The notes: generated by a model from the sequence alone, not told the origin. A stretch of 64,000 nucleotides of DNA from Polaromonas sp. P2-4 (GCA_024703855.1 CP087965.1:132001-196000); one strand, 5' to 3'; numbered from the stretch's first letter, positions 11,547-21,172 are shown. A program made the numbers and translations.

Positions 11547-12454
11547 AGCCTTGGGTATGCTGCGACGCGTGCGCGCCGGTGTGCTCGACATCGCGTTTCA
11601 TGAAAGGCGGCCCGCCCGACGGGCCACCCGTGCTGCTAATGCACGGCTTTCCGTACGACGTGCATGCCTATGCCGAAGTCGCGCCACTGCTGGCCGCCCG
11701 GGGCTGCCGCGTGGTGGTTCCCTATCTGCGCGGCTACGGTCCCACGGCATTCGTCGATGCGGCAACACCACGCTCGGGCCAGCAGGCTGCGCTGGGGGCT
11801 GACCTGCTGGCGCTGCTCGATGCGCTCGCGATCCCACGTGCAGTACTGGCTGGTTATGACTGGGGTGGGCGCGCGGCCTGCGTGGTCGCAGCACTCTGGC
11901 CCGAGCGCTGCAGCGGGCTGGTCTCGTGCAGCAGCTACAACATCCAGAATATCGCGATCTCGCAGCGACCGATGGCCCCCGAGGACGAGCTGCGCTACTG
12001 GTACCAGTACTACTTTCACAGCGAACGCGGGCGCGCGGGGCTCGAACAGAACCGCAAGGCGCTGTGCAAGTTGCTGTGGCGACTCTGGTCGCCGACATGG
12101 CAATTCGACGACGGGACCTGGGAGCGCAGTGCGGCAGCTTTCGACAACCCCGACTTCGTCGAGGTCGTGATCCATTCCTATCGCTATCGCTACGCGCTGG
12201 TGGCGGGCGACCCGGCGTATACGGACATCGAGGCACGGCTCGCCGCGCAACCCGCCATCACCGTACCCGCCATCACCTTCGATGGCGACGACGACGGCGT
12301 GATGCCGGCCGGAGGCACCGCAGGACAGGCCCATCATTTCACCGGCCCGCGCGAGCACCGTGTGATACCGGGCGCGGGCCACAACCTGCCCCAGGAAAAA
12401 CCAAAGGCATTTGCCGATGCAGTGCTCGAACTCGCTGCGACCTTCAATACCTGA
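11539..12454 (+). CDS. Alpha/beta hydrolase within the formaldehyde operon (one frame break)
   Basis: About 305 residues with the epoxide hydrolase / haloalkane dehalogenase-like alpha/beta-hydrolase plan. The oxyanion region is VLLMHGFPYDVHAYAEVA, the nucleophile elbow is AVLAGYDWGGRAACVVA (Asp in GYDWG), and the C-terminal His is in PGAGHNLPQEKP. An Asp nucleophile suggests epoxide-hydrolase or dehalogenase chemistry rather than esterase chemistry. One extra A near 11601-11603 breaks the frame; without it the start is ATG 11539, overlapping the end of frmA by 8 bases. The position between frmA and fghA implies co-expression. Its substrate and its part in C1 metabolism are unknown. Confidence 0.8.
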
Positions 12455-12455
12455 G

Positions 12456-13313
12456 ATGACCCAAACAATCCGAACCCTTTCCGAACATCTCTGCTTCGGC
12501 GGCGTCCAGCGTTTCTGTGAACACGACTCGCGCGAGATCGGACTGACTATGCGCTTTTCGGTATTTCTGCCGCCGCAGGTAGCGCAAGGCCCTGTGCCCG
12601 CCGTGATGTACCTGGCGGGCCTCACCTGCAACGAAGAAACTTTCATGGTCAAGGCAGGTAGCCAGCGCCTGGCGGCCGAACTCGGCCTGGCACTGATCGC
12701 GCCCGACACCAGCCCGCGTGGGGCAAACGTAGCTGGCGAAGCCGACAGCTGGGACTTCGGCGTGGGTGCCGGCTTTTACCTCGACGCGACCCAAGCCCCG
12801 TGGGCCAAGCACTGGCGCATGGAAAGCTACCTGCTCAAAGAACTGCTGCCCTTGCTGGGCGCGCAACTGCCTATCGACACACAGCGCCTGGGCATCTTCG
12901 GCCACTCGATGGGCGGCCACGGCGCGCTGACGCTGGCGCTGCGCCATCCGGGCCGGTTCAAGTCGCTCTCAGCCTTTGCGCCAATCTGCGCGCCCACCCA
13001 ATGCCCGTGGGGCCGCAAGGCCTTCAGCGGCTACCTCGGTGCCGACGAGTCCAACTGGGCTTCACACGATGCCACCGCACTAATGGACGCCATGCCCGAT
13101 GCGCCCTACCCTGGCGGCATCCTGATCGACCAGGGTCTGGCCGATAAATTCCTCGCCGAGCAATTGCACCCGCATCTGTTTGAGGCGGCCTGTGCATCAG
13201 TGGGCCAGCCGCTCACGCTGCGCCGGCACGCCGGTTACGACCACGGCTATTACTTCATCGCCAGCTTCATGGCCGACCACCTGAATCACCACGCGCGCCG
13301 GTTGTCGGAATGA
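12456..13313 (+). CDS. fghA: S-formylglutathione hydrolase
   Basis: Serine esterase of the esterase D family, 285 residues, intact. It hydrolyses S-formylglutathione to formate and glutathione, the step after FrmA. Family features are VMYLAGLTCNEETFMVKAG, IAPDTSPRG, GAGFYLDATQAPW, the nucleophile GHSMGGHGALTLALR, and the C-terminal HAGYDHGYYFIASF with the catalytic His. ATG at 12456, one base after the preceding stop, is chosen over an upstream in-frame ATG inside the hydrolase gene. It is convergent with the radical SAM gene. Confidence 0.95.
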   Translation: MTQTIRTLSEHLCFGGVQRFCEHDSREIGLTMRFSVFLPPQVAQGPVPAVMYLAGLTCNEETFMVKAGSQRLAAELGLALIAPDTSPRGANVAGEADSWDFGVGAGFYLDATQAPWAKHWRMESYLLKELLPLLGAQLPIDTQRLGIFGHSMGGHGALTLALRHPGRFKSLSAFAPICAPTQCPWGRKAFSGYLGADESNWASHDATALMDAMPDAPYPGGILIDQGLADKFLAEQLHPHLFEAACASVGQPLTLRRHAGYDHGYYFIASFMADHLNHHARRLSE

Positions 13314-13339
13314 GGACGCGGCAGGGCCATCTCACCGTC

Positions 13340-14425
13340 TCAAAAAGGCTGCCCTGCCCTGCTACGCCCGGTGGCCTGAACTGGCTCAAGTCCAGCTCGA
13401 CGCGCTGGTGGTTAAAGCCCAGACGGAGGCAGGTTTTCTCAAAGCGCTGGCGAATCAGCTCGGCCCACAGGCCGCTGCCCTTCATGCGCGTGGCGAAATT
13501 GCTGTCGTAGTCTTTGCCGCCGCGCATTTCATGAATGCGCGCCATGATGCGTGAGGCGCGCTGCGGGTAGTGCAGCTCCAGCCACTCCTTGAATATCGGC
13601 GCGACTTCCCACGGCAGGCGAATGACGGTGTAAAACGCCGTGCGCGCACCGGCGTCCCAGGCGGCCTCAAGAACCTGCTCCATGTCCTCATTCACAAACG
13701 GGATTTGCGGCGCCACGCTGACGCCCACCGGCACGCCATTGGCCGCCAGCGTCTGGATGGTGCGCAGGCGGCGCTGCGGTGCGGCGGCGCGCGGCTCCAG
13801 CTTGCGGGCCAGTTCGCCATCGAGCGTGGTGATGGTCACATACACAGCGGCCAGCCTGTCGGCCGCCATGGGCGCAATCAAATCGAGGTCGTCGCTCGAC
13901 GCCGCTGGATTTGGTGACCAGCGAAAGCGGATGCCGCGCCTGCTGCAGGACCTCAATCACGCTGCGTGTGAGCCGCAGCTCGCGCTCCACCGGCTGGTAG
14001 CAGTCGGTGGCCGAGCCAATGTTGAGCAATTTGGGCACGTAGCTGCGTTTGCCCAGATCGGCACGCAAGGCGTCGGCAATGTTGCGCTTGGCGATGATTT
14101 TGGTTTCGAAGTCCAGGCCCGGCGACAGGTTCAGGTAGCTGTGCGTGGGCCGCGCATAGCAGTAGACGCAGCCATGCTCGCAACCCCGGTAAGGATTCAG
14201 GCCATAGTCAAAAAGATATCGGGCGAGTCGTTGTGCGTGATGGCGCTGCGGGCCTCTTCAAACAGCACTTCGGTTTCCAGCCGCCGGGCCTCCTCGCCCG
14301 CAGCTTCTTGCAGCGTGCCCCAGCCATCGTCATAGGCAGCGCGTGTCTTTTCCAAACCGGTGCGCGATGCGCGTAGCCGTGCCGCGGCCCTTGATCGCAT
14401 GAAGGGGAATGATGACGTCACTCAT
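13340..14425 (-). CDS. PA0069-family radical SAM protein, SPL-like (several frame breaks)
   Basis: A radical SAM protein of about 360 residues related in layout to spore photoproduct lyase. The 4Fe-4S motif is visible as GCEHGCVYCYARP (CxxxCxxC). Other family segments are TRAAYDDGWGTL, ITHNDSPDIFFDYGLNPYRG, YVPKLLNIGSATDCYQPVER, VTITTLDGELARKLEPRA and PIFKEWLELHYPQRASRIM. Frame breaks occur near 14363 (extra base), 14210-14214 (A5 for A6), near 13902, and at 13342-13346. Repairing the last gives a GSLF end at 13340; unrepaired, the frame would run into the convergent fghA. In Pseudomonas aeruginosa I recall PA0069 as a LexA-regulon gene, and a LexA box lies upstream here but is split by an IS. 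The biochemical function of the family is unsettled. Confidence 0.88.
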
Positions 14426-14518
14426 GGGATTCAGACACCCTGATCGACAGTGAAATGTTGGGCTCGATAAAGCTGTATAAAAATAAGGGGTATCCGCTTA
14501 GCTCCAGCGGATGCCGAA

Positions 14519-14538
14519 TACTGTGTAAACATCCAGTA
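14519..14538. promoter_or_regulatory. LexA-like palindrome inside the IS end
   Basis: TACTGT-GTAAACAT-CCAGTA differs from TACTGT-N8-ACAGTA at one position. It lies between the IS terminal repeat and the transposase stop codon, about 95-115 bases upstream of the radical SAM start. Binding by LexA is conjecture. Confidence 0.35.
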
Positions 14539-14569
14539 TTAAAGCATTCTATCGGCGAGACGGAAATAT

Positions 14570-15556
14570 TCAAGTCTTGCGCACGACGTCCTCATAGGTC
14601 ACCGGTGCTGTGAGCACGGCCTGCTGGAGTAGCCGGTAGAACAGCATGCCGCGCGAGCTTGAGGTGCGGCGATTGAAGCGAAAGACGAACTCGTCCAGGT
14701 AGGCATCCAGATGCTCTGGCTGAACCGAGCCATGGTGGGTGCCCAGAATCCAGCGCTTGACCAGCGACGCCACTCGATGGACGCCCGCCATCGACACATG
14801 GGCGGGCACGTCCGAGCCGAGCATGACCATGGGCTGGTGGTCATAGCCCAGTTCGCCCAACGACCGGTAGGCGGCCGAGCCATCGGTGCGTACTTGGGCA
14901 CCGGGCTCGACGACTTCCTGCACGAACGGAATCACGCAGGGCGCGGAGTCCTTGGGGATGCGGCGCAGGCGGATGCGCCCGAATCCTTTGGGCTGCAGTA
15001 TCTCCACGGCCACGACCACCAACACCTTGGTCGTGTTGCTCTTTCGGCCCACCGGGGAGATGGGCTCTTGCCGGTCGGTGATGGCCAGATAGGTTTCGTC
15101 GACCTCCACCAGACCTTTGAGTTGCTCCCGGCCGGGCCGGACCATGGCGCGACGAAACCGGTGCAGCATGGTCCAAGCGGTCTGGTAGCTGCCCAAGCCC
15201 AGCACGCGCTGAAGTCCCAAGGCGCTGACGCCTTGCTTTTGATTGGTCAGATACCACGCCGCGGCCAGCCACACGCGCAACGGCGTGCGGGTCTTGTCGA
15301 AGATGGTGCCGGCGGTCACCGTGCTTTGGTGCTGGCAGTCCCGGCACATCAACCGGGTGCGGCTGGCGCGGTAGGCGCCAGCGACGCTGCCGCAGCGCGG
15401 ACAGACGAACCCGCTCGCCCAACGCAGCCGCTCGAGATAGGCCAGGCACGCCTCTTCGGTGCCAAACCAATCGAGAAACTCGTTCCAGTTCTGGGGGTAG
15501 TCCTTGCCTGGAATTGGCGCTAACATCTGGATGTCCATCCAGTTATTTTGCATCAA
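14570..15556 (-). CDS. IS1595-family transposase, intact
   Basis: 328 residues, uninterrupted. The N-terminal zinc ribbon has two CxxC pairs (CPRCG and CRDC). The ISXO2-like catalytic domain shows the first Asp in LVEVDETYLA, the second in VRTDGSAAYRSLGELGYDH, and the C-terminal region WILGTHHGSVQPEHLDAYLD, EFVFRFNRRTS, where this family uses Asn/Glu and His residues. The start is just inside the right terminal repeat, the normal arrangement. An intact frame amid many broken neighbours and a perfect target duplication suggest a recent insertion. Confidence 0.95.
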   Translation of the reverse strand: MMQNNWMDIQMLAPIPGKDYPQNWNEFLDWFGTEEACLAYLERLRWASGFVCPRCGSVAGAYRASRTRLMCRDCQHQSTVTAGTIFDKTRTPLRVWLAAAWYLTNQKQGVSALGLQRVLGLGSYQTAWTMLHRFRRAMVRPGREQLKGLVEVDETYLAITDRQEPISPVGRKSNTTKVLVVVAVEILQPKGFGRIRLRRIPKDSAPCVIPFVQEVVEPGAQVRTDGSAAYRSLGELGYDHQPMVMLGSDVPAHVSMAGVHRVASLVKRWILGTHHGSVQPEHLDAYLDEFVFRFNRRTSSSRGMLFYRLLQQAVLTAPVTYEDVVRKT

Positions 15557-15669
15557 CTGGAGCTAAGTGGATACCCCTTATAAAAATACAGTATATAGAA
15601 TCAAAAGCCCTCCTTCAATTGCCTTTACGCAGTCGCCCTGACAATGGCGGAAAACTTCACTCTTTTGCC

Positions 15670-16017
15670 ATGACCAAACGCCCCGAAAACATCCATGCCC
15701 GCTACCACGCCCACGTCTATTTCGGCCCGGAAACGGTTGAGCAGGCGCGTGCGCTGTGCCAGCAGGCGGGCGAGCTTTTCAGCGTAACCGTGGGGCGTGT
15801 GCATGAGCGCGAAGTCGGCCCGCACCCGCACTGGAGTTGCCAGCTCGCTTTTGACAGCGCGGAGTTTGAGCGCCTGATCCCCTGGCTGGAGCAGCACCGC
15901 AACGGGCTTGATGTGTTTGTGCACGGCGTCACAGGCGATGACCTGGCTGACCACACGACCCATGCCTCCTGGCTGGGCGAGGCATCGGCGCTGAAGCTGG
16001 ACATGTTCAGGCGTTGA
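15670..16017 (+). CDS. DOPA 4,5-dioxygenase family protein
   Basis: A 115-residue member of the small DOPA 4,5-dioxygenase-like family. It starts MTKRPENIHARYHAHVYFGP and shows the conserved histidine-rich pattern HAHVYF, VGRVHEREVGPHPHWSCQLA, VFVHGVTGDDLADHTTHASW and LKLDMF. Plant and fungal relatives cleave catechols in betalain or pigment synthesis; bacterial members are mostly uncharacterised. The frame is intact. Its promoter region contained the LexA box now split by the IS element, 80 bases upstream. Confidence 0.85.
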   Translation: MTKRPENIHARYHAHVYFGPETVEQARALCQQAGELFSVTVGRVHEREVGPHPHWSCQLAFDSAEFERLIPWLEQHRNGLDVFVHGVTGDDLADHTTHASWLGEASALKLDMFRR

Positions 16018-16045
16018 CTCAGGCGCCAGCCACGGTGCGCAATTT

Positions 16046-16116
16046 GCTATTAATTGCATAGCTGTCTGCGCCTTTACCATATGGGCTAGAGCCATTTTTG
16101 GCTATAAAAATAGCCC
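16046..16116 (+). repeat. ~55-bp palindromic repeat, copy C, with a second hairpin
   Basis: GCTATTAATTGCATAGC, then TGTCTGCGCC, ATGGGCTAGAGCCAT and a second dyad GGCTATAAAAATAGCC. It lies between two convergent genes, so it could act as a bidirectional transcript end. Confidence 0.8.
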
Positions 16117-16127
16117 CCATTCAGCGC

Positions 16128-17212
16128 TCACTGTGAGATAAGGCCAGCCTTCGGCAGGCTGCGCGCCGGCATCTGCCGGGATTCAACAACCCGGTACAGC
16201 AACGCGCCCGCCAACAGGGACAGCAGGAAGGCAGCCAGCAAACCCAGCGCGTTGGCAGCGAGCTGTGTGGGCCAGAAAAAACTCACGACCGCATTGACCA
16301 GCAGGCACACCGGAAAGTGAATCAGAAACACCGAGTACGACATCTGGCCGAGTTGCACCAGCCAGCGCGGCTCCCGCCATTGCCTGGGCCAGGCGCTTTT
16401 TGCAGCCACACCAGGCCCAGTGCCACCACCAGCGCGAGGGCGATCCGGCCCCTGAAATCAATCAGCAAGGCCGCCCCACCGAGCAGGGCAATGCCCAGCA
16501 GCCACTGCGCACGCTTGACGTTGCTTGCCGTGTTCGACGCCCAGAAAGCCAGCATGCCCAGGGCGTAGGAGCCCAGGAAATACAGGCCCGTGATGTCCAG
16601 CCCCGCCAGGCGGTTGAAGACAAACAGGGAGGACACGGCCAGCAGCAGCAGCAAGCCCACGCCCAGCCGCGCAGGCATTTGCGGCCAGCGCTGCTGCAAC
16701 TGCCGCGCAAAAGCAAAAACCAGCACGCTGATGGCGAACAGCTGAAAATCAATCGCCACATACCAGACGCCCGCAGACAGGGCCTCCTGGCCCAGCACAT
16801 CCTGCAGCAGCAGCCCATGGGCAAGCACTTGCCAAATCGTTGGCGCCGCGGGCACAGACGGGTGCGCAAACCATGGCCGCACCAGCGCGGCCACCAGCAC
16901 GCTCACGGCCAGCGCCACCAGATAGGGCGGCACCAGCCGGCGGTAACGGCGAAACAGCAGGCGGCCCGCTTGCGTGAAAGTTGCCGTGCCCTGGGGTGCC
17001 AGCGAACTGGCGGCCAGAAAGCCGCCGACCACCAGAAACACCTGCACCGCCATGCGCCCATAGTCATAAAGCCATCCGGTGAGGCCCGGCACAACGGCAT
17101 GCACCACGTCCGACATCGGGCCATAAAAAGCCAGATGGTGCCAGACGATCATGGCGCAGGCGATGCCCTTGAGTGCATCGATGCCCGGCAAGCGCTGGTC
17201 AGGCGAACGCAT
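16128..17212 (-). CDS. Acyltransferase 3 (OafA/NodX-type) membrane protein (one frame break)
   Basis: A multi-pass membrane acyltransferase of about 361 residues; the family O-acylates sugars of lipopolysaccharide or capsule. Conserved starts are RLPGIDALKGIACAMIVWHH and the RRLVPPYLVALAVSVLVAAL segment. About ten hydrophobic segments follow, ending WLVQLGQMSYSVFLIHFPVC and LLAGALLYRVVESR. Five T at 16397-16401 stand for six; repair gives VWLQKSAWPRQWREPRW and joins the two halves. The acceptor is unknown; no polysaccharide genes are adjacent. Confidence 0.85.
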
Positions 17213-17224
17213 GAAGGCGGGGTT

Positions 17225-18176
17225 TTAGAGTGCCAGCCGAAGCCGTGCGTCCTCGTACTCGCGCTTGAGCTGGGCGACAAAATCGGCCGTGCTCTGCACC
17301 TTGCTGACCGGGCCAATGCCCTGGCCGCAACCCCAGATGTCCTTCCATGCCTTGGACTTGTCGCCGCCAAAGTTCATCTTGCTGGCATCGCTCTCGGGCA
17401 GGTTTTCGGGATCCATGCCGGCGGCGCGGATCGACGGCGCCAGGTAGTTGCCGTGCACGCCGGTAAACAGGTTGCTGTAAATGATGTCGTCAGAATTGCC
17501 CTCAACAATCGCCTGCTTGTAGGCATCGGCGGCGCGCTTCTTCCGTGGCGATAAACGCCGAACCGATATACGCAAAGTCAGCGCCCATGGCGCGCGCAGC
17601 CAGCACCGCGCCGCCGGTCGAGATCGCGCCTGAGAGTGCCAGCGGGCCGTCAAACCACTGGCGGATTTCCTGGATCAGGGCAAACGGGCTTTTGACGCCC
17701 GCATGGCCACCGGCACCGGCCGCCACGGCAATCAGGCCGTCGGCGCCTTTTTCAATCGCCTTGCGCGCATGCTTGTTGTTGATGATGTCGTGCAGCACCA
17801 CACCGCCGTAGCTGTGCGCGGCGGCGTTGATGTCTTCACGCGCGCCCAGGCTGGTGATGTAGATGGGCACCTTGTACTTCACGCACATCGCCATGTCGTG
17901 CTCCAGCCGATCGTTGGACTTATGCACGATCTGGTTGATGGCAAACGGCGCGGCGGGCTTGTCAGGATTCGCTTTGTTATACGCCGCCAAGGTCTCGGTG
18001 ATCTCGGCCAGCCAGTCTTCGAGTTGCGCGGCGGGACGGGCATTGAGCGCAGGCATGGCCCCCACCACACCGGCCTTGCATTGCTCGATCACCAGCTTGG
18101 GGTTGCTGATGATGAACAGCGGCGAGCCGATGATGGGCAGCGGCAGATTGTTCAGCGGTGCGGGAAGTCTGGACAT
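17225..18176 (-). CDS. Nitronate monooxygenase / 2-nitropropane dioxygenase family (one frame break)
   Basis: An FMN-dependent TIM-barrel enzyme of about 317 residues. Features are PLPIIGSPLFIISNPKLVIE, the FMN-binding GADGLIAVAAGAGGHAG, PLALSGAISTGGAVLAARAM, GADFAYIGSAFIATEEA and the C-terminal YLAPSIRAAGMDPENLPE. The family oxidises alkyl nitronates, although members in fatty-acid or aromatic loci may act on other enolate-like substrates. The frame breaks in a GC run near 17540; repair gives TEEARAADAYKQAIVEG. ATG at 18176 is chosen over a TTG four codons earlier. It follows the acyl-CoA dehydrogenase/etf genes on the same strand. Confidence 0.87.
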
Positions 18177-18225
18177 GGCGTCTTTCAACAGGTTCGGTGA
18201 AACAGCGGTTTTTTAAGCAAAATCA

Positions 18226-18273
18226 GGCTCTAGCCCAAGTAACACGGGCGCAAGCAGCTATTAAATTAATAGC
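18226..18273 (-). repeat. ~55-bp palindromic repeat, copy D
   Basis: On the minus strand GCTATTAATTTAATAGC, TGCTTGCGCCCGTG, TTGGGCTAGAGCC. This is the cleanest copy and serves as my reference for the consensus. It lies between the acyl-CoA dehydrogenase and nitronate monooxygenase genes. Confidence 0.85.
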
Positions 18274-18286
18274 AAAACGAAAGTAT

Positions 18287-20077
18287 TCAGAAGGCGTCCA
18301 GTGCCAGCGCCGTCACGCTGTCCGCGCCTTCGACGATGCTGTCGCGCACGCCGGGCGCCTTGGTCAACAGGTGGTCCGCGTAAAAGCGGGCCGTGATGAT
18401 TTTGGCTTTCATGAAGTCGGCATCGACCCCCTTAGCCAGCTGCTCCTGAGCCACCAGCAGCGAGCGCGCCAACTGCCAGCCGGCCACCACGTTGCCCGCC
18501 AGCATGAGGTAAGGCACGCTGCCGGCAAACACCGCATTCGGGCTGGCCTTGGTGTTGGTGGCTACAAAGTTCACGACATCAACCAACGCTTCGCGCGCAG
18601 CTTTCAGGCGCCTGGCCACGGCCACCGCATCGGCGCTGCCCTGCTTGATCAATTCAGCTTCAGTGGCTTCAATTTGCCCGGCAATGGCTTTGGCGGTCTG
18701 GCCACCGTCGCGCGAGGTTTTGCGGCCCACGAGGTCGTTGGCCTGGATGGCGGTGGTGCCTTCATAAATCGTCAGAATCTTGGCGTCGCGGTAGTACTGC
18801 GCCGCCCCGGTTTCTTCGATAAAGCCCATGCCGCCATGCACCTGCACGCCCAGCGAGGTAACTTCCAGGCTCATCTCGGTGCTGTAGCCCTTGACCAGCG
18901 GCACCATGAATTCGTAGAAGGCCTGGTTTTGCTTGCGCACCTCGGCATCGGGATGGTGATGCGACGCATCGTAGGCCGCTGCGGCCACGGAAGCCATGGC
19001 GCGGCAGCCTTCGGTGTAGGCGCGCATGGTCATCAGCATGCGCTTGACGTCGGGGTGATGAATGATGGGCGCGCTGGCCTTGATGGAGCCGTCGACCGGG
19101 CGGCTCTGCACCCGGTCCTTGGCAAAGGTCACCGCCTTCTGGTAAGCCCGCTCGGCCACCGCAATGCCCTGCATGCCCACGGCATAACGCGCCGAGTTCA
19201 TCATGATGAACATGTATTCGAGGCCGCGGTTTTCTTCACCGACGAGGTAACCGACCGCGCCGCCGTGATCACCGTACTGCAGCACGGCCGTGGGCGAGGC
19301 CTTGATGCCCAGCTTGTGCTCGATGCTGACGCAATGCACGTCGTTGCGCGCACCGAGCGAACCGTCTTTGTTGACCATGAATTTAGGCACGACAAACAAG
19401 CTGATGCCTTTCACGCCTTCCGGCGCGCCGGTCACACGGGCCAGCACCAAGTGCACGATGTTCTCGGCCATGTCGTGTTCACCATAGGTGATGAAAATCT
19501 TGGTGCCAAACACCTTGTAGCTGCCGCCAGCCTGCGGCTCGGCGCGGCTGCGCACCATGGCCAGGTCAGAGCCGGCCTGGGGCTCGGTCAGGTTCATGGT
19601 GCCGGTCCACTCGCCGCTCACCAGCTTTTCCAGGTAGACCGCCTTGAGCTCGTCAGATCCCGCCGTGAGCAGCGCTTCAATCGCGCCGTCGCTGAGCAGC
19701 GGGCACAAGGCAAAGCTCATGTTGGCCGAATTGAGCATTTCGCCGCAGGCCGCGCCAATGGTTTTGGGCAGGCCCTGGCCGCCAAAGTCAGCCGGGTGCT
19801 GCAGGCCTTGCCAGCCCCCTTCGACGTATTGTTTGAAGGCCTCCTTGAAGCCGGGGGTGGTGGTGACCACGCCGTCTTTCCAGCTTGAAGGATTTTTGTC
19901 GCCTTCAAAGTTCAGCGGCGACAGCACGCCTTCGTTGAACTTGGCGCATTCTTCCAGCACCGCCTGCGCCGTGTCAAAGCCCGCCTCCTCAAAGCCGGGG
20001 ATTTGCGCAACCTGGTCAATGTTGGCCAGGTGCTGGATGTCAAACAGCATGTCTTTGAGGGGGGCTTTGTAGCTCAT
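18287..20077 (-). CDS. Acyl-CoA dehydrogenase, long (~600-residue) type
   Basis: FAD-dependent acyl-CoA dehydrogenase of 596 residues, intact. It has the N-terminal extension seen in long FadE/DmdC-like members (MSYKAPLKDMLFDIQHLANI). Core motifs are WTGTMNLTEPQAGSDLAMVR and KIFITYGEHDM (FAD/substrate loops), and LEVTSLGVQVHGGMGFIEET plus QYYRDAKILTIYEGTTAIQA, where the catalytic Glu lies (YEGT). A C-terminal helical domain follows. Electrons would pass to the ETF encoded immediately upstream by etfA and etfB. The chain-length or substrate preference cannot be fixed from sequence; DMSP-type substrates (as for DmdC) are one possibility. Confidence 0.93.
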   Translation of the reverse strand: MSYKAPLKDMLFDIQHLANIDQVAQIPGFEEAGFDTAQAVLEECAKFNEGVLSPLNFEGDKNPSSWKDGVVTTTPGFKEAFKQYVEGGWQGLQHPADFGGQGLPKTIGAACGEMLNSANMSFALCPLLSDGAIEALLTAGSDELKAVYLEKLVSGEWTGTMNLTEPQAGSDLAMVRSRAEPQAGGSYKVFGTKIFITYGEHDMAENIVHLVLARVTGAPEGVKGISLFVVPKFMVNKDGSLGARNDVHCVSIEHKLGIKASPTAVLQYGDHGGAVGYLVGEENRGLEYMFIMMNSARYAVGMQGIAVAERAYQKAVTFAKDRVQSRPVDGSIKASAPIIHHPDVKRMLMTMRAYTEGCRAMASVAAAAYDASHHHPDAEVRKQNQAFYEFMVPLVKGYSTEMSLEVTSLGVQVHGGMGFIEETGAAQYYRDAKILTIYEGTTAIQANDLVGRKTSRDGGQTAKAIAGQIEATEAELIKQGSADAVAVARRLKAAREALVDVVNFVATNTKASPNAVFAGSVPYLMLAGNVVAGWQLARSLLVAQEQLAKGVDADFMKAKIITARFYADHLLTKAPGVRDSIVEGADSVTALALDAF

Positions 20078-20170
20078 GTCTTGTCTCCGGTGTCTAAATA
20101 CTCAATCAGTCCATCAATCGATTGGCCAAGAAAAAAGGCACCGCGAACGATGCCTTTCCAGTCTCGGCAA

Positions 20171-21103
20171 TTACAGCGCGGCAACCAGCTCCGGCACCGC
20201 CGTGAACAGATCGGCTTCCAGCCCATAGTCAGCCACCGAGAAGATCGGCGCTTCCGGGTCCTTGTTGATCGCCACGATGACCTTGCTGTCCTTCATGCCG
20301 GCCAGATGCTGGATGGCGCCCGAGATGCCGCAGGCCACATAGAGCTGCGGCGCGACGATCTTGCCGGTCTGGCCGACCTGCCAGTCATTCGGCGCATAAC
20401 CGGCGTCGACGGCGGCGCGGCTGGCCCCCAGTGCGGCGCCCAGCTTGTCGGCCAGCGGCATCAGGACTTCGTTGAACTTCTCGGCCGAGCCCAGAGCCCG
20501 GCCACCCGACACAATGATCTTGGCGGCGGTCAGTTCGGGACGGTCGCTCTTGGCGATTTCGCTGCCAACAAAGGTCGACTTGCCGCTGTCGGCGACACCG
20601 GCCAGCGTTTCCACGGTGGCGGCTCCACCGCTGGCGGCAGCCGCATCAAACCCGGTGGTGCGCACGGTGATGACCTTGGTCGCATCCAGGCTTTGCACGA
20701 TGGCAATCGCGTTGCCGGCGTAGATCGGGCGCTCAAAGGTGTCCACCGCATCGACCTTGGTGATGTCGGAAATCTGCGCCACGTCCAGCGTGGCGGCGAC
20801 GCGCGGCGCAATGTTTTTGCCCGACGCGGTGGCCGGAAACAGGATGTGCGAATAGCTGCCGGCGATGGCCAGCACCTGGGCGGCCATGTTTTCCGCCAGG
20901 CCATGTTCAAAGTGCACGCCCTCGACATGGATGACTTTGGCCACGCCGGCGATTTGGGCGGCGGCCTGGGCGGCGGCGGCAGCATCCTTGCCGGCCACCA
21001 GCACATGCACCTCACCGCCGCACTGGGCGGCAGCGGTCACGGTGTTGAGGGTGGCGGGCTTGATGGAATGGTTGTCGTGTTCGGCAATTACAAGTGCGGT
21101 CAT
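20171..21103 (-). CDS. etfA: Electron transfer flavoprotein, alpha subunit
   Basis: 310 residues, intact. EtfA binds FAD and passes electrons from acyl-CoA dehydrogenases to the quinone pool. The N-terminal [20 protein letters not shown] and the C-terminal FAD-binding domain ([76 protein letters not shown]) are diagnostic. It lies 69 bases downstream of etfB and upstream of the acyl-CoA dehydrogenase, all on the minus strand, so the three are likely co-transcribed. Confidence 0.96.
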   Translation of the reverse strand: MTALVIAEHDNHSIKPATLNTVTAAAQCGGEVHVLVAGKDAAAAAQAAAQIAGVAKVIHVEGVHFEHGLAENMAAQVLAIAGSYSHILFPATASGKNIAPRVAATLDVAQISDITKVDAVDTFERPIYAGNAIAIVQSLDATKVITVRTTGFDAAAASGGAATVETLAGVADSGKSTFVGSEIAKSDRPELTAAKIIVSGGRALGSAEKFNEVLMPLADKLGAALGASRAAVDAGYAPNDWQVGQTGKIVAPQLYVACGISGAIQHLAGMKDSKVIVAINKDPEAPIFSVADYGLEADLFTAVPELVAAL

Positions 21104-21172
21104 GATGGTTTCCTATTCAGTTGGGGACAGAGCAAAACTGCTTCGCAGTTCTTGGTCTGTCCCGCAAGGTAT

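Larger units (their letters stand above)
14485..15579 (-). mobile_element. Complete IS1595-family insertion sequence (ISXO2-like), 1095 bp
   Basis: Terminal inverted repeats of 23 bp (AAGGGGTATCC[G/A]CTTAGCTCCAG-type) lie at 14485-14507 and 15557-15579 and match at all but one or two positions. An 8-bp target duplication ATAAAAAT flanks it, the size known for IS1595 elements. It holds one intact transposase gene. The insertion disrupts a LexA box. Confidence 0.93.
14473..15591. promoter_or_regulatory. LexA (SOS) box split by an IS1595-family insertion
   Basis: Left flank CTGT-ATAAAAAT ends at 14484 and right flank ATAAAAAT-ACAG begins at 15580. Removing the element and one copy of the 8-bp duplication restores CTGT-ATAAAAAT-ACAG, on the minus strand TACTGTATTTTTATACAGCT. 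This closely matches the LexA consensus TACTGT-N8-ACAGTA. The insertion point is the eight-base spacer itself, so neither side keeps both half-sites. It lies about 50 bases upstream of the radical SAM start. Confidence 0.8.

Noticed and set aside
13267..13339. Extension of the radical SAM protein into fghA
   Set aside because: A T6 tract written as T5 hides a stop at 13340; the extra residues are antisense to the conserved fghA C-terminus.
18158..19888. Long plus-strand frame (576 codons) opposite the acyl-CoA dehydrogenase
   Set aside because: Composition is His/Arg/Gly-rich without domains and it mirrors third-position GC bias of the conserved minus-strand gene.
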